DNA of 64,000 nucleotides. Origin: Rhodococcus rhodnii (GTDB lineage: Bacteria > Actinomycetota > Actinomycetes > Mycobacteriales > Pseudonocardiaceae). Below the pieces are notes generated by a model. It searched no databases. It saw only the letters and a list, made by a program, of their open reading frames with translations, and had not been told where the DNA came from. Positions 34,548 to 45,939 of the stretch are shown piece after piece (within the stretch, counting starts at the first letter, position 1; each line of letters opens with the position of its first letter). The position numbers were made by a program, and so were the translations under genes. The stretch spans positions 62,001 to 126,000 of the forward strand of contig JOAA01000005.1 in the NCBI GenBank assembly GCA_000720375.1, in the 5' to 3' direction.

Positions 34548-35961
34548 GGGCTGCCGCGGCCCTTTCCACGTCCGCGGTCAACGACCGGTCTTCCAGCCGT
34601 GGATCGAGAATTTCCGCGATGTGTTCGTACGCCTCGCGGACCGGTAGATCGACCAAGTTCGCCATGCGCATTCGCAGTGCCCGCACAGCCGCCACAAGTT
34701 CGCAACCAAGGACAATCCGGTACGCGGCAGCGACCTGTGCGGCTTGCCGCGCGGCTTGCGTGGAGAACGAAGCGTGGTCTTCCAACCCACGAGAAACGAT
34801 CGCACTTCCCAATGTGACAGGCAATGCGGCTTGCCGCAGTTGAGCAAGTGCGTCATGCGCGACGTATTCGAGGATCATCACGCCCGAACTGCCCGGCGGA
34901 CCGGACGCCAGGAAAGCCGGCAGGTCGGTCAGGTCGGGCTCGACCAAGTCGCCCAGCCGAGCCGCGGAGAGCTCGGCGACGTGATGCACGGTCGCTCGCG
35001 CGGTGTCGAGCGCAGTGGCCACGTACGCGGTGTGGAAATGCGCGTTGTGGTAAACGTCGTTGTCCTGCACCGAGATCATCGGGTTCTCCGTCGAGGAGTT
35101 GATCTCGGTCGTCAAAACCTTTTCCAGGTACGCCACAGCGTCCAGGGCAGGGCCTTGTACTTGCGGGAATGCCCGCAGTCCATATGGGTCCTGCAGCCGG
35201 CGGCCCGGCATCGGCACCTCAGCCATTCCCAGCAGCCGTCGCATTTCCGCGGCGACTTCGACCTGGCCGGGATGCGGCTTGGCTTCGTGCACAGTGGACG
35301 CATACGGCTCGGGCGAGCCGCCCAAAGCGATGTACGACAACGCAGCCACAGTGTGACTGGCACGCAACAGTTGGCGCAGCTCGACCGTGACAAGAACGGC
35401 TTCCGCGAGCGTGGCCGCGTTGCTGCTGAGGAAACCCAGCGCCTCGCCGACACCGAACTTGATGGGTGCCATTCCCCCGGTGGCCCAAGGTTTTTCGCCG
35501 GCGAGCGTCAGCGCGGTCTCCGCCAACGCCGTCAGATCACCCGTCCCGATCGCACCGATCCGGTGAATTCCCGGCAAGCTGTTGGAGTTCAGCGCATCGG
35601 CCACCGCTTGCAGGAGCCGGGGATGCACACCCGATCGTCCGGCGGCGAGCTGGTTGAGCCGGATCAACAGCATCGCCCGGACCACTCCCGGCGGCATCAG
35701 CTCACCGACACCGCCGGCGTGGCTGCGCATCAACCGGAGACTGTCGTCCGATGTGCCCTCGGTGACGACCGATTTGTTGGCTCCCACACCGGTGGTCCGG
35801 CCGTACACGGCACGACGTGAGATCGCTTCGCGTTGGAGCTTCCACGCTGCCTCGGCATCGTCCAGCGACGCCGGGTCCACGCTGACCCGCACGTCACCGG
35901 ACGTGAATCGGACAACATCGTCCAACGACAACGACGCACCAGTGAGGACAATCTGAGCCAT
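34525..35961 (-). CDS. Histidase/aromatic amino acid lyase-like protein without Ala-Ser-Gly triad
   Basis: 478 residues of the HAL/PAL/aminomutase family: catalytic Tyr53 in YGRTTGVGANKS, TENPMISVQDNDVYHNAHFHT, LEDHASFSTQAARQ. The segment that should read GSVGASGDL, whose Ala-Ser-Gly self-cyclises to the MIO electrophile, reads GAIGTGDL (Thr140-Gly141-Asp142) and is one residue shorter. MIO formation by the usual route is therefore doubtful. Either another cofactor-free reaction, Thr-based cyclisation, or a non-catalytic role is possible. It is not beside other hut genes. Confidence 0.82.
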   Translation of the reverse strand: MAQIVLTGASLSLDDVVRFTSGDVRVSVDPASLDDAEAAWKLQREAISRRAVYGRTTGVGANKSVVTEGTSDDSLRLMRSHAGGVGELMPPGVVRAMLLIRLNQLAAGRSGVHPRLLQAVADALNSNSLPGIHRIGAIGTGDLTALAETALTLAGEKPWATGGMAPIKFGVGEALGFLSSNAATLAEAVLVTVELRQLLRASHTVAALSYIALGGSPEPYASTVHEAKPHPGQVEVAAEMRRLLGMAEVPMPGRRLQDPYGLRAFPQVQGPALDAVAYLEKVLTTEINSSTENPMISVQDNDVYHNAHFHTAYVATALDTARATVHHVAELSAARLGDLVEPDLTDLPAFLASGPPGSSGVMILEYVAHDALAQLRQAALPVTLGSAIVSRGLEDHASFSTQAARQAAQVAAAYRIVLGCELVAAVRALRMRMANLVDLPVREAYEHIAEILDPRLEDRSLTADVERAAAALTHLTGT

Positions 35962-35983
35962 ACCCCAGATTGTGCGCCTCGCG

Positions 35984-37495
35984 TCAAACGACAGCCAGGG
36001 GCAGCGCGGTCGGGTGCACCGGAGCAGGCAGGTCCGAGGCGCCCGTCAGGTACGCGTCCACGGCGTTGGCCACCGAGCGTCCCTCCGCGATCGCCCAGAC
36101 CACAAGCGACGCACCGCGATGCGCGTCACCACAGACGAAGACACCGGGTGCGTTGGTCTGCCAGTCCGGCCCGCACGACAGCGTGCCGCGCTTGGTCAGC
36201 TGCAGGCCCAAGCCGTCGAGCAGCGGCATGTGCTCGACGCCCTCGAACCCGATCGCCAGCAGGACCATGTCCGCCGGAATGGTCTCCACCTCGTCGGACA
36301 CTGGCGTCACCGTGCGCAGCCCGGTCTCCGGGTTCTTCTCGACCCGGACAGTCTGCAGCTCCACAAGGCGGACGTTGCCGTCGTCGTCACCGACGAAACG
36401 CTTGACGGCCACCGCGAACCGGCGCTCGCCTGCTTCCTCGTGCGCCGGATATGTCCGGAGCACGACCGGCCACACCGGCCAAGGCGAACGCGTGTCGTCA
36501 CGGACGTCCGGCGGCTTCGGATACTGGTCGAGCTGCGTCACGCTCAGCGCGCCCTGACGGGTCGCTGTGCCGTAGCAGTCCGCACCGGTGTCACCGCCGC
36601 CGATCACCAGAACGTGCTTGCCCGCGGCGCTGATCGACGATGGACCGTCGCCCTCGCACTCGCGGTTGGCCGGGACCAGGTGATCCATGGCCAGGTGCAC
36701 ACCCTTGAGGTCGCGTCCGGGAATATCCGGCGCGTCCCGGCCGCGCAGGGCACCAACGGCCAGCACGACGGCGTCGAACGAAGCGTGAAGCTCCTCAACG
36801 GACAGTCCACTGCCACCGACCTCACAGCCGGTCACGAACTTCGTGCCCTCGGCGCGCAGCTGAGCGAGCCGACGGTCGAGAACCTTCTTCTCCATCTTGA
36901 ACTCGGGAATGCCGTACCGCAGCAGACCGCCGAGCCGGTCGTCCCGCTCGAACACGGTCACCTCGTGCCCGGCGCGGGTCAGCTGCTGTGCGGCGGCGAG
37001 ACCGGCCGGGCCGGAGCCGACCACCGCGACCTTCTTACCCGAGGACACAGTGGACACACGAGCGGCCACGGTGTTGTTGTCCCACGCCACTTCGGCGATC
37101 GTCTCTTCGACGCGCTTGATGGCGACCGCACCGCCGGAGTCCGGCGAGATGGCCAGCACACAGGCCGCCTCACACGGCGCCGGGCACAACTTCCCAGTGA
37201 ACTCCGGGAAGTTGTTGGTCGCGTGCAGCCGCTCACTGGCCAGTTCCCAGTCACCCCGGCGAACCAGGTCGTTCCACTCCGGAATCAGGTTGCCCAGCGG
37301 GCAGCCTGCCGAGGTGGAGTGGCAGAACGGGATGCCGCAGTCCATACAGCGGGTCGCCTGATCGCGGACTTGACTGTCGCGTTCGGACGGTGAGAGTGCC
37401 TCGTAGACCTCACGCCAGTCGCCAAGCCGGTCGTCGATCGGCCGCTTCGGCGCGTTGCGGCGGGGAATCGAAAGGAAACCGTTCGGGTCAGCCAC
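35984..37495 (-). CDS. gltD: Glutamate synthase small subunit
   Basis: 503 residues. The N-terminus carries the Cys cluster for [4Fe-4S] clusters ([12 protein letters not shown] ... GCPLGN ... [11 protein letters not shown]), then FAD- and NADPH-binding Rossmann domains ([32 protein letters not shown]). It passes electrons from NADPH to the large subunit for glutamate synthesis. It overlaps gltB by 8 bp, with which it forms an operon (gltB first). Confidence 0.96.
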   Translation of the reverse strand: MADPNGFLSIPRRNAPKRPIDDRLGDWREVYEALSPSERDSQVRDQATRCMDCGIPFCHSTSAGCPLGNLIPEWNDLVRRGDWELASERLHATNNFPEFTGKLCPAPCEAACVLAISPDSGGAVAIKRVEETIAEVAWDNNTVAARVSTVSSGKKVAVVGSGPAGLAAAQQLTRAGHEVTVFERDDRLGGLLRYGIPEFKMEKKVLDRRLAQLRAEGTKFVTGCEVGGSGLSVEELHASFDAVVLAVGALRGRDAPDIPGRDLKGVHLAMDHLVPANRECEGDGPSSISAAGKHVLVIGGGDTGADCYGTATRQGALSVTQLDQYPKPPDVRDDTRSPWPVWPVVLRTYPAHEEAGERRFAVAVKRFVGDDDGNVRLVELQTVRVEKNPETGLRTVTPVSDEVETIPADMVLLAIGFEGVEHMPLLDGLGLQLTKRGTLSCGPDWQTNAPGVFVCGDAHRGASLVVWAIAEGRSVANAVDAYLTGASDLPAPVHPTALPLAVV

Positions 37496-40400
37496 GAGAC
37501 GCCTCCATCACTGCCTCGTCGACGTCACGGCCTTCGGCCCGAGCCAGTCGCATTGCCTCCAACACTCGCTGGTAGTCCCGCGGCATCACCTTCGTGAACG
37601 ACACCGACCGCCGGGTCCAGTCGCCGAGCAGCGAAGCCGCGACGGCCGAACCGGTCAGCCTGTGGTGCCGGGTCACGGTGGTGCGCAACCACTCCAGATC
37701 ATCGGCGTTGAGCCGCTGCAGGTCGACCATCTCGGTGTTCACCAAGGCGGGCTGCAGATCGAGCACGTACGCGACACCACCGGACATGCCCGCGGCCAGG
37801 TTGCGGCCGGTCGGGCCGAGCACAACGGCACGGCCGCCGGTCATGTACTCGAACGCGTGATCGCCGACGCCTTCGGCGACGATCACCGCGCCCGAGTTGC
37901 GCACGCCGAACCGTTCACCGACCCGGCCGCGCAAGTAGATCTCGCCTGAGGTGGCGCCATAGCCGATCACGTTGCCCGCGATCACCTGCGCCTCAGCGGC
38001 AAAGGGCGCGTCCGCGTGCGGGCGGACGACGATTCGCCCACCGGACAAGCCCTTGCCGACATAGTCGTTCGCGTCGCCGACGAGATCGAGGGTGATCCCG
38101 CGCGGCAGGAACGCACCGAGCGACTGACCGGCCGACCCGGTCAGCGTCACGTTGATCGTGTCCTCCGGCAGGCCGTCGCCGCCGTAGCGCCTCGTCACCT
38201 CGGAGCCGAGCAGCGTGCCGACCGTCCGGTTCACGTTGCGCACCGGCAGTTCCAGCTTCAGCGGGTGCGCGTCCTCCAGCGCCGCTTCGGAAAGCTGGAT
38301 CAGGGTGCGGTCGAGTGCGTGCGCCAGACCGTGATCCTGCTCCCTGACCTTCCGGGGAGCGTTGTTGTACGTGTTCTCCGGGACCTCGAAGACCGGCGTG
38401 AGGTCCAGCCCGCTGGCCTTCCAGTGCTGGACGGCTTCGTCGACGTCCAGCATCTCGGCGTGCCCGACGGCTTCGTCGATGGTCCGGAAACCCAGTTCCG
38501 CCAACAGTTCGCGAACCTCGTTGGCGATGAAGTGGAAGTAGTTCACCACGTGTTCGGCCTTGCCGGTGTACCGCTTGCGCAGCACCGGGTTCTGCGTGGC
38601 GATGCCGACCGGACACGTGTCCAGGTGGCAGACCCGCATCATCACACAGCCCTCGACGATCAGCGGGGCCGTGGCGAAACCGAACTCCTCGGCACCGAGC
38701 AGCGCGGCGATCACCACGTCCCGCCCGGTCTTCATCGCACCGTCCACCTGCACGGTGATCCGGTCGCGCAAACCGTTGAGCATCAACGTCTGGTGCGTCT
38801 CGGCGAGGCCGATCTCCCACGGCGTTCCGGCGTGCTTCAACGAGTTCATCGGCGAGGCACCGGTTCCGCCGTCGTGGCCGGAGATCAGCACCACGTCCGC
38901 GTGCGCCTTGGCGACACCGGCCGCGACCGTGCCCACACCCAGCTCGCTGACGAGCTTGACGTGGATCCGGGCGCGCTCGTTGGCGTTCTTCAGGTCGTGG
39001 ATCAGCTGCGCGAGATCCTCGATCGAATAGATGTCGTGGTGCGGTGGCGGGGAAATCAGACCCACGCCCGCGGTCGAGTGCCGCGTGCGGGCGATCCACG
39101 GGTACACCTTGTTCGGCGGCAGCTGGCCGCCCTCACCCGGCTTCGCGCCCTGCGCCATCTTGATCTGGATGTCGTCGGCGTTCACCAGGTATTCGCTGGT
39201 CACGCCGAACCGTCCACTCGCGACCTGTTTGATGGCCGACCGGCGCTCCGGGTCGTAGAGGCGCTGCGCGTCCTCGCCACCCTCGCCGGTGTTGGACCGG
39301 CCACCGATCCGGTTCATCGCGATCGCCAGTGTTTCGTGTGCCTCGGCGGAGATCGAGCCGTACGACATGGCACCGGTGTTGAACCGCTTGAGGATCGACT
39401 CGATCGGCTCGACCTCGTTCAACGGGATCGGTTCGCGTTCGCCCTTGCGCAGCTTGAACAAGCCACGCAGTGCGCCACCTTCCCGGTTGAGCCGCTCGAC
39501 TTCCTCGACGTACGTGCGGTACACGTCCTCGCGGCCGGTCTTTGTCGCGTGCTGCAACAGGAACACGGTCTCGGGCGTGAACAGGTGCAGCTCGCCCTCG
39601 CGGCGGTAGGCGTACTCGCCGCCGCTCTCCAGCCGCCGGTGCACCCGGTCGGTCGGGTTCTCCGGGTGGGCCCGGCGGTGCCGCTGCGCCGCCTCTTCGG
39701 CGAGCACGTCCAGCCCGACGCCGCCGAGCTTGGAGGACGTGCCGGTGAAGTATTCGGCCAGGACGTCGTTGGCCAGGCCGAAAGCCTCGAAGACCTGGGC
39801 GGCGGTGTACGCGCCCACGGTCGAGATGCCCATCTTGGACATGATCTTCAGCACGCCCTTGACCAGGGCGGTGACGTAGTTGCGGACCGCCTTGCGCGGC
39901 TCGATGCCGGTGATCGCGCCGCTGCTGATCAGGTCCTCAATGGACTCGAACGCCAGGTACGGGTTCACCGCCGCCGCGCCGTAACCCAGCAGCAGCGCGA
40001 CGTGGTGCACCTCGCGGGCGTCACCGCTCTCCACCACCAGCGCGACCCGCAGGCGCTCCTTCGTACGCACCAAGTGGTGGTGCACGGCCGAAACCAGGAG
40101 CAGGGACGGGATCGGCGCCATCCGATGGTCGGAGTCACGGTCCGACAGCACGAGAGTCCGCGCACCGGCGGCGATCGCCTCGGACGCCTCACGGCGCACC
40201 CGTTCGATCGCGGCCTCGAGCGCCTTGCCACCGCCGTCCACTTCGTACAGTCCGGACAGGACAGTGCAGGCGAAACCAGGCAGATCCCCATCGTCGTTGA
40301 TGTGGATCAGCTTGGCCAGTTCATCGTTGTCGATGACCGGGTACTGCAGCTGGATGTGCCGGCAGGTGCGCGGGCCGGGGTCGAGCAGGTTCTGCTCAGG

Positions 40401-42041
40401 GCCCATGATCCGGGCCATGGAGGTGACCAGCTCTTCGCGGATCGCGTCCAGCGGCGGGTTGGTGACCTGGGCGAAGTTCTGCTTGAAGTAGTCGTAGAGC
40501 AGCCTCGGCCGCTTGGACAGCGCGGCGGGCGGCGTGTCCGTGCCCATCGAGCCGATCGGCTCCGCACCCTTCACGGACATCGGCGTGAGCAGGATCTTCA
40601 GCTCTTCCTCGGTGTAGCCGAAGGTCAGCTGGCGGCGCAGCACGGATTCGTGCGTCTGCACCACGTGCTCACGGTTGGGCAGGTCGGACAGCTGCAGCAG
40701 ACCGGCGTGCAGCCACTCGTCGTACGGCAGTTGGTTGGCCAGCTCGGACTTGATCTCGTCGTCGCCGACGATCCGGCCGGCCTCAGTGTCCACAAGGAAC
40801 ATCCGGCCCGGCTGCAGGCGGCCCTTGGCCACGATCTGGTCCGGCGGGACGTCCAGCACACCGGTCTCGCTGGCGAGCACGACGCGGTCGTCCGCGGTCC
40901 GCCACCAGCGCGCGGGCCGCAAGCCGTTGCGGTCCAACACAGCGCCGACGACCGAGCCGTCGGTGAAGGTCACACAGGCCGGGCCGTCCCACGGCTCCAT
41001 CACGCTGGAGTGGAACTGGTAGAACGCGCGCCGCGCACTGTCCATTGTGGCGTGATCCTCCCACGCCTCCGGGATCATCATCAGCACCGCGTGCGGCAGG
41101 CTACGGCCACCCAGGTGCAGCAGCTCGAGAACTTCGTCGAAGGACGCGGAGTCCGAACCGTCCGGGTCGACGATCGGGTACAGCCTCGTCAGATCCCCAG
41201 GGATCAGGTCCGATTCGAGCAGCGCCTCACGAGCGCGCATCCGGTTGCGGTTACCGCGAACCGTGTTGATCTCACCGTTGTGCGCGACGAACCGGAACGG
41301 GTGCGCCAGCGGCCACGACGGGAACGTGTTCGTGGAGAACCGGCTGTGCACCAACGCGATGGCGCTCTCCAGCCGCTCGTCCTGCAAGTCGGTGAAGAAC
41401 TTGGGCAGCTGCTCGGTGGTGAGCATTCCCTTGTAGACGATCGTGCGGGCCGACAGCGAAGCGAAGTACACGCCATACCCGGCGGACCTGCTCTCGTGCT
41501 CGGCGCGCTTGCGCAGGCAGAAGGTGAGCCGGTCGAGGTCGATGCCGGTCGGCACCCGGCCGCCCGCATCCTCTTGTCCGGCAACGAACAGCATGGCGAA
41601 GTGGGGCATCACCGACCGCGCTGTCGGGCCCACGTCCGCCGCGTCCGGCGCGACAGGCACGTCACGCCAGCCCAGCACGGTCAGATTCTCTTCGGCGGCA
41701 ACGCGTCCGATCAGCTCCATCGCCGCGGTTCGCTCGCTCGGATCCGCGGGCAGGAAGGCGATCCCGGCCGCGTACTCACCCGCCTCCGGCAATTCGATGC
41801 CTGCCACCGCCCGCAGCAGCCGGTCGGGCAGCTGGACCAGGATGCCGGCGCCGTCGCCGCTGGTCGGTTCCGCCCCGGCCGCGCCGCGGTGCTCCAGGTT
41901 CGCCAGTGCTGTCAGCCCATCCGAGACGATGCCGTGCGATCGGCGGCCGAGAATGTCGGCGACCATCGCGACACCGCAGGAATCGCGCTCGGTGGTGGGG
42001 TCGTACAGTCCTTGGGAACCCGGGATGGCGGAGAAGATCAT
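37488..42041 (-). CDS. gltB: Glutamate synthase large subunit
   Basis: 1517 residues. Cys22 in [13 protein letters not shown] is the glutaminase nucleophile after N-terminal processing; the class II amidotransferase domain is followed by the central domain, the FMN-binding synthase domain with a 3Fe-4S cluster ([13 protein letters not shown]) and the C-terminal GXGXG beta-helix. It makes two glutamates from glutamine and 2-oxoglutarate. ATG at 42041; a 264-bp region separates it from the divergent ABC importer genes. Confidence 0.97.
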   Translation of the reverse strand: MIFSAIPGSQGLYDPTTERDSCGVAMVADILGRRSHGIVSDGLTALANLEHRGAAGAEPTSGDGAGILVQLPDRLLRAVAGIELPEAGEYAAGIAFLPADPSERTAAMELIGRVAAEENLTVLGWRDVPVAPDAADVGPTARSVMPHFAMLFVAGQEDAGGRVPTGIDLDRLTFCLRKRAEHESRSAGYGVYFASLSARTIVYKGMLTTEQLPKFFTDLQDERLESAIALVHSRFSTNTFPSWPLAHPFRFVAHNGEINTVRGNRNRMRAREALLESDLIPGDLTRLYPIVDPDGSDSASFDEVLELLHLGGRSLPHAVLMMIPEAWEDHATMDSARRAFYQFHSSVMEPWDGPACVTFTDGSVVGAVLDRNGLRPARWWRTADDRVVLASETGVLDVPPDQIVAKGRLQPGRMFLVDTEAGRIVGDDEIKSELANQLPYDEWLHAGLLQLSDLPNREHVVQTHESVLRRQLTFGYTEEELKILLTPMSVKGAEPIGSMGTDTPPAALSKRPRLLYDYFKQNFAQVTNPPLDAIREELVTSMARIMGPEQNLLDPGPRTCRHIQLQYPVIDNDELAKLIHINDDGDLPGFACTVLSGLYEVDGGGKALEAAIERVRREASEAIAAGARTLVLSDRDSDHRMAPIPSLLLVSAVHHHLVRTKERLRVALVVESGDAREVHHVALLLGYGAAAVNPYLAFESIEDLISSGAITGIEPRKAVRNYVTALVKGVLKIMSKMGISTVGAYTAAQVFEAFGLANDVLAEYFTGTSSKLGGVGLDVLAEEAAQRHRRAHPENPTDRVHRRLESGGEYAYRREGELHLFTPETVFLLQHATKTGREDVYRTYVEEVERLNREGGALRGLFKLRKGEREPIPLNEVEPIESILKRFNTGAMSYGSISAEAHETLAIAMNRIGGRSNTGEGGEDAQRLYDPERRSAIKQVASGRFGVTSEYLVNADDIQIKMAQGAKPGEGGQLPPNKVYPWIARTRHSTAGVGLISPPPHHDIYSIEDLAQLIHDLKNANERARIHVKLVSELGVGTVAAGVAKAHADVVLISGHDGGTGASPMNSLKHAGTPWEIGLAETHQTLMLNGLRDRITVQVDGAMKTGRDVVIAALLGAEEFGFATAPLIVEGCVMMRVCHLDTCPVGIATQNPVLRKRYTGKAEHVVNYFHFIANEVRELLAELGFRTIDEAVGHAEMLDVDEAVQHWKASGLDLTPVFEVPENTYNNAPRKVREQDHGLAHALDRTLIQLSEAALEDAHPLKLELPVRNVNRTVGTLLGSEVTRRYGGDGLPEDTINVTLTGSAGQSLGAFLPRGITLDLVGDANDYVGKGLSGGRIVVRPHADAPFAAEAQVIAGNVIGYGATSGEIYLRGRVGERFGVRNSGAVIVAEGVGDHAFEYMTGGRAVVLGPTGRNLAAGMSGGVAYVLDLQPALVNTEMVDLQRLNADDLEWLRTTVTRHHRLTGSAVAASLLGDWTRRSVSFTKVMPRDYQRVLEAMRLARAEGRDVDEAVMEASRG

Positions 42042-42305
42042 GAGCAGACCTCCCTCGTCGTCCTCGCGCTCAGGTATTTCCTTCTTCTGGGCGCGGGACG
42101 CCGATGGCCCGCTTAGTTGACGTGACCTTAACAGCCGCGAAACGTAAAAAACACTCTTGCGGAGTGAAATCCGTCGGCCTAGGTAACGATTCGATTGATC
42201 GGAACGATAGTGCGCCGGTCAGGCTGGACTTCGTTCGTCACGCTAAGCATAACTGACGTACGGGTTACCGCGAAACACGACAAACTACCTGGTAGCGTGC
42301 CTGCA

Positions 42306-43241
42306 ATGAGGTTCGCACGCCGCTTGTCGGCGCTGGGGTTGTCGTTACTGAGCGTGTTTGCGCTGGTCTCCTGTGCTACCAGAGAGCAACCGCCGACTTC
42401 GCCCGCGCCGACTCAAGCCGCCTTCCCGGCGACGTTGACCGCACCCGACGGTAAGCAAGTTGTAATCGAACGCCAACCGAGCCGGGTTGTGTCGCTCAGT
42501 CCTACGGCCACCGAAGTGTTGTTCGCCATCGGCGCGGGCGAGCAGGTGGTCGCTGTGGACGATCAGTCGAGTTATCCCGCCGAGGCTCCGCGTACCCAAT
42601 TGTCCGGATTCAAACCCAATGTCGAGGCGATCACCCAGCAGAACCCCGATCTGGTCGTGGTGGCGGCCGACCTGAACGACGTGGTCGGCGGGCTGACCGC
42701 GGTGAAGATCCCGGTATTGCTGCTGCCGACGGCCAAGACGCTCGACGACGCGTATGCACAGTGGACACTGCTGGGCAAGGCGACCGGACAGCTCACGCAG
42801 GCCGACGACCTCGTGCGCAAGACACGTGACGAGATCAAGAAAGTCGTCGACGGCACACCGGCGAAACCGCTGAAGTACTACCACGAACTGGGGCCGGACC
42901 TCTACACCGTGACGTCGGGCACGTTCGTCGGCCGGGTGTACGCCTTGTTCGGACTTGTGAACGTGGCCGACCCGGCGAACACCCCGGCCGCCGACGGCTT
43001 CCCGCAACTCGGGCAGCAGGCCCTGTTCCAGGCCAATCCCGACCTGATCTTCCTCGCGGACACCAAATGCTGCGCCCAGACCGTCGAGACCGTCAAAGCC
43101 AGGCCACAGTGGTCGACCCTGACGGCCGTGCAGCGCAACAACATCGTGGCGCTGGACGACGACATCGCCTCCCGCTGGGGGCCACGGATCCTCGACCTGG
43201 TCAACCAGGTGTCCGCCGCGGTGAAGCGAGCGGCAGGCTGA
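42306..43241 (+). CDS. ABC importer substrate-binding lipoprotein (BtuF/FecB-like)
   Basis: 311 residues. Lipoprotein signal (about 1-22, lipobox LVSC) followed by a class III binding-protein fold: RVVSLSPTATEVLFAIGAGEQVVAVDD is characteristic of BtuF-like cobalamin and corrinoid binders, and a CC pair is in DTKCCAQT. The frame runs 37 codons further upstream, but the ATG at 42306 gives a proper signal sequence. Followed by a FecCD permease and an ATPase, the classic order. No cobalamin riboswitch or iron box is visible upstream, so the ligand (B12, haem or siderophore) stays open. Confidence 0.9.
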   Translation: MRFARRLSALGLSLLSVFALVSCATREQPPTSPAPTQAAFPATLTAPDGKQVVIERQPSRVVSLSPTATEVLFAIGAGEQVVAVDDQSSYPAEAPRTQLSGFKPNVEAITQQNPDLVVVAADLNDVVGGLTAVKIPVLLLPTAKTLDDAYAQWTLLGKATGQLTQADDLVRKTRDEIKKVVDGTPAKPLKYYHELGPDLYTVTSGTFVGRVYALFGLVNVADPANTPAADGFPQLGQQALFQANPDLIFLADTKCCAQTVETVKARPQWSTLTAVQRNNIVALDDDIASRWGPRILDLVNQVSAAVKRAAG

Positions 43242-44248
43242 GAACTCAGGGCCTCTCCGGCCGAGCGCTGGCCATCGCACTGGTTTTGTTGGTACTGGCC
43301 GCGTTCAGCGCGCTGCTGCTGGGCGTGTCCAACCTTGGGTACCAACGAGTGTTGCAGGAGATCTGGTCGCAGGTGACCGGTGGCGTGTCGCCGCTTTCCT
43401 CCCGGGAAGCGGCGATTCTCTGGTACCTGCGGGCGCCCAGGGTCGTGCTGGCGGCCTTGGTCGGTGGGGCGTTGGCGATCTCGGGAGCGGCTTTCCAAGG
43501 CGTGTTCCGCAATCCGTTGGCGGATCCGTATTTGCTGGGCGCCGCGGCCGGCGCGGGACTGGGCGCGACCATCATCGTGGTGAGCGCGCCTTCGTGGAGC
43601 ATCGCCTTGCCGCTCGCGGCTTTTGTTGGCGCGCTTGGTGGAGTCGGACTCTCGTGGGTGTTGAGTCAGTCCGCCGGGAGCGGTCCGGCGACGCTGCTGC
43701 TCGCCGGGGTGGCGGTGGCGTCGTTCCTGACGGCCGTGCAGACCTTCGTGCAGCAGGCGAACATCGACACGATTCAGCGGATTTACTCGTGGATGCTGGG
43801 TGGGCTCAACACGACCGGGTGGCGTGAGGTTTTGCTTTCGCTGCCTTACATCGCGGTGACGAGTGTGGTGCTGTGGTTGTGCGGGCGGCTGCTCGATGTC
43901 TTGGCCGTCGGTGACGAGGAGGCGGCGTCGCTCGGGATCCGTCCCGCCCGCGTTCGCATGGTTGTGCTGGGAGCGGCTTCCTTGGCCACGGCGGCTGCTG
44001 TGTCTGTCGGCGGGCTGATCGGGTTCGTGGGGATTGTCGTGCCGCATATCGTGCGATTGCTTGCCGGGGCCAGCTACCGGATCGTGTTGCCGTTGTCTTT
44101 GCTTGGCGGGGCGACGTTCCTGATCGTGGCCGACGAGATCGCGCGGACCATTCTGGCACCGGCCGAGCTGCCGATCGGCGTGATCACGGCGTTCACTGGA
44201 GCGCCCTTCTTCTTGCTGGTGCTACGGATGAACAGGGCTGCCCGGTGA
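43238..44248 (+). CDS. FecCD/BtuC-type ABC permease
   Basis: About 336 residues with ten membrane segments; LRAPRVVLAALVGGALAISGAAFQGVFRNPLADPYLLG is the FecCD signature region, and GLIGFVGIVVPHIVRLL the late one. It forms the channel with the ATPase that starts inside its stop codon. The start is unresolved: the frame has no ATG or GTG near the first membrane segment, so CTG at 43238 (overlapping the lipoprotein stop) or TTG at 43286 are candidates, and the frame is open to ATG 43067 within the lipoprotein gene. Confidence 0.9.
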   Translation: MRTQGLSGRALAIALVLLVLAAFSALLLGVSNLGYQRVLQEIWSQVTGGVSPLSSREAAILWYLRAPRVVLAALVGGALAISGAAFQGVFRNPLADPYLLGAAAGAGLGATIIVVSAPSWSIALPLAAFVGALGGVGLSWVLSQSAGSGPATLLLAGVAVASFLTAVQTFVQQANIDTIQRIYSWMLGGLNTTGWREVLLSLPYIAVTSVVLWLCGRLLDVLAVGDEEAASLGIRPARVRMVVLGAASLATAAAVSVGGLIGFVGIVVPHIVRLLAGASYRIVLPLSLLGGATFLIVADEIARTILAPAELPIGVITAFTGAPFFLLVLRMNRAAR

Positions 44249-45024
44249 TGCTGGAACTGAGGGACGTCAGCGCCGGATATCGCGGGAAGACCGTGGTGTC
44301 CGGGGTTTCGGTGTCGATTCCGCGCGGCAGCTGGCTGGCGATCATCGGGCCGAACGGCGCGGGCAAGTCGACTCTGCTCAAGTCCATTGCCGGGCTTGTT
44401 TCGTACTCCGGCTCGGTTCTGCTGGACGGCAGGCCGGTGCAGGACCTGAGCGCTCGGGAACGGGCTCAGGCTTTGGGTTACGCGCCCCAGGTTCCTTTGC
44501 TGCCCGAGGGGTTGTCGGTCACGTCTTACGCTTTGCTCGGGCGTACACCGCATTTGGGGACTTTGTCGCGGGAAGGTCCACACGATCTGGCTGTGGTAGA
44601 TCAGGTTCTGGCCCGGTTGGATCTGTCTTCGTTGGCTGGGCGGTTGCTTCGGACGTTGTCCGGCGGGGAGCGGCAACGGGCCGTGCTTGCCCGGGTTTTG
44701 GCGCAGCAGGCCGGAGTTCTGTTGCTGGACGAACCGACGACCGGCCTGGACATCGGGCACGCGCAGGCGCTGCTCGACCTGGTCGACCGGCTGCGGACCG
44801 AGGACGGGACCACGGTGATCTCCACTTTGCACGACTTGACCTTGGCCGGACAGTACGCGGACCGGTTGTTGCTCTTGGACCGTGGAACCGTTGTGGCTTC
44901 AGGGGATGCTTCCTCGGTGCTGGACGCATCGGTGCTGGCCCAGCACTACTGCGCCCGGCTGGTCGTCATGGAAGGACCGGACGGAAAACCAGTGGTAGTC
45001 CCCAAACGCCGCCCGATTGAGTGA
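44248..45024 (+). CDS. ABC importer ATPase (BtuD/FecE-like)
   Basis: 258 residues with intact Walker A (GPNGAGKSTLL), Q-loop (YAPQVPLLP), signature LSGGERQRAVLAR, Walker B VLLLDEPTTGLD and H-loop STLHD. It powers the importer with the FecCD permease; the start codon overlaps the permease stop (TGATG). A GTG one codon earlier is possible. Confidence 0.93.
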   Translation: MLELRDVSAGYRGKTVVSGVSVSIPRGSWLAIIGPNGAGKSTLLKSIAGLVSYSGSVLLDGRPVQDLSARERAQALGYAPQVPLLPEGLSVTSYALLGRTPHLGTLSREGPHDLAVVDQVLARLDLSSLAGRLLRTLSGGERQRAVLARVLAQQAGVLLLDEPTTGLDIGHAQALLDLVDRLRTEDGTTVISTLHDLTLAGQYADRLLLLDRGTVVASGDASSVLDASVLAQHYCARLVVMEGPDGKPVVVPKRRPIE

Positions 45025-45059
45025 TGAACTTTGACAGCAACAACCGGCATCCTTGAAAG

Positions 45060-45860
45060 ATGACCCGCATCACCTCCCTGCTCCTCGCATTCCTGTTGTG
45101 GAGTGCGATCCCCGCAGTCGCGGAGCCCACCATCGACTGGGCGGCTCCCGGCCCTCATGAAGTGGTCTCAGAGGCATCGGCCACGCACACCATCTACCGC
45201 CCTTCCCCGTTGACACAACGACATCCCGTAATCATCTGGGGCAACGGCACAGGCGCGACACCGTCGGTCTACGTGGGTCTGTTACGGCACTGGGCATCCC
45301 ACGGCTTCATCGTCGCCGCAGCCAACACACCCAACTCCGGCTCCGGCAACGAAATGCTGGCCGGAATCTCGTACCTGACGGCGGAAAACGCCCGCCCCTC
45401 CAGCCCTTACTTCGGTCATGTCGACGTGAACCGCGTCGGCGCGAGCGGACATTCCCAGGGCGGTGGCGGAGCGATCGCCGCAGGAGCCGATCCCCGCGTC
45501 AGCACAACGGTGCCCATCCAACCAGGGCCGCTCGGCAGCGTAAACGCGTTGCACGGCCCCATGTTCATCGTCAGCGGCCAACTCGACCTCGTCGTCGTAC
45601 CCCTCCTCCTGGTCGTCCCTCGATACAACGCAGCAACCCACATCCCTGCCGTATACGGAGAACTCGCCGGAGCAACCCACACAACACCCACCGGAAACGG
45701 CGGCGGCTATCGCGGGCCAACCACAGCATGGTTCCGCCTGTGGCTCGCCAACGACACCCGGGCCCGCTCCGAGTTCTTAGGACCCGACAGCACGTGCGGC
45801 CTATGCACGTCCCCTGCGTGGTCCGACGTCCGCCGAAACGCCCTCATTCCCCGCACGTAA
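45060..45860 (+). CDS. Secreted alpha/beta-hydrolase (lipase/polyesterase-like)
   Basis: 266 residues with an N-terminal signal peptide (about 1-21, ends AVAEP). The nucleophile elbow is GASGHSQGGGG with the central Ser; VIIWGNGTGATPSVYVGLLRHWASHGFIVAAANTP forms the oxyanion hole region. Related to dienelactone hydrolase and cutinase-type esterases; a C-terminal CGLC disulfide is possible. The last ~60 nt of the gene belong to a tandem repeat (45835-47590), so its end has been duplicated downstream. Confidence 0.85.
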   Translation: MTRITSLLLAFLLWSAIPAVAEPTIDWAAPGPHEVVSEASATHTIYRPSPLTQRHPVIIWGNGTGATPSVYVGLLRHWASHGFIVAAANTPNSGSGNEMLAGISYLTAENARPSSPYFGHVDVNRVGASGHSQGGGGAIAAGADPRVSTTVPIQPGPLGSVNALHGPMFIVSGQLDLVVVPLLLVVPRYNAATHIPAVYGELAGATHTTPTGNGGGYRGPTTAWFRLWLANDTRARSEFLGPDSTCGLCTSPAWSDVRRNALIPRT

Positions 45861-45939
45861 CAACCCAGTCCCAAAACCCCACACGACATGCGGCCCCTGT
45901 CCCTATCTCCTACCAGCGACACCCACGAAACACACTCAT

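Noticed and set aside
38016..42116. 1366-codon frame opposite gltB
   Set aside because: Antisense shadow of gltB; its product is Arg/Val/Gln-rich without any domain.
42042..42305. Search for a cobalamin riboswitch upstream of the BtuF-like gene
   Set aside because: No B12-box-like GCCACTG and no long conserved leader fold is visible; the region reads as two divergent promoters.
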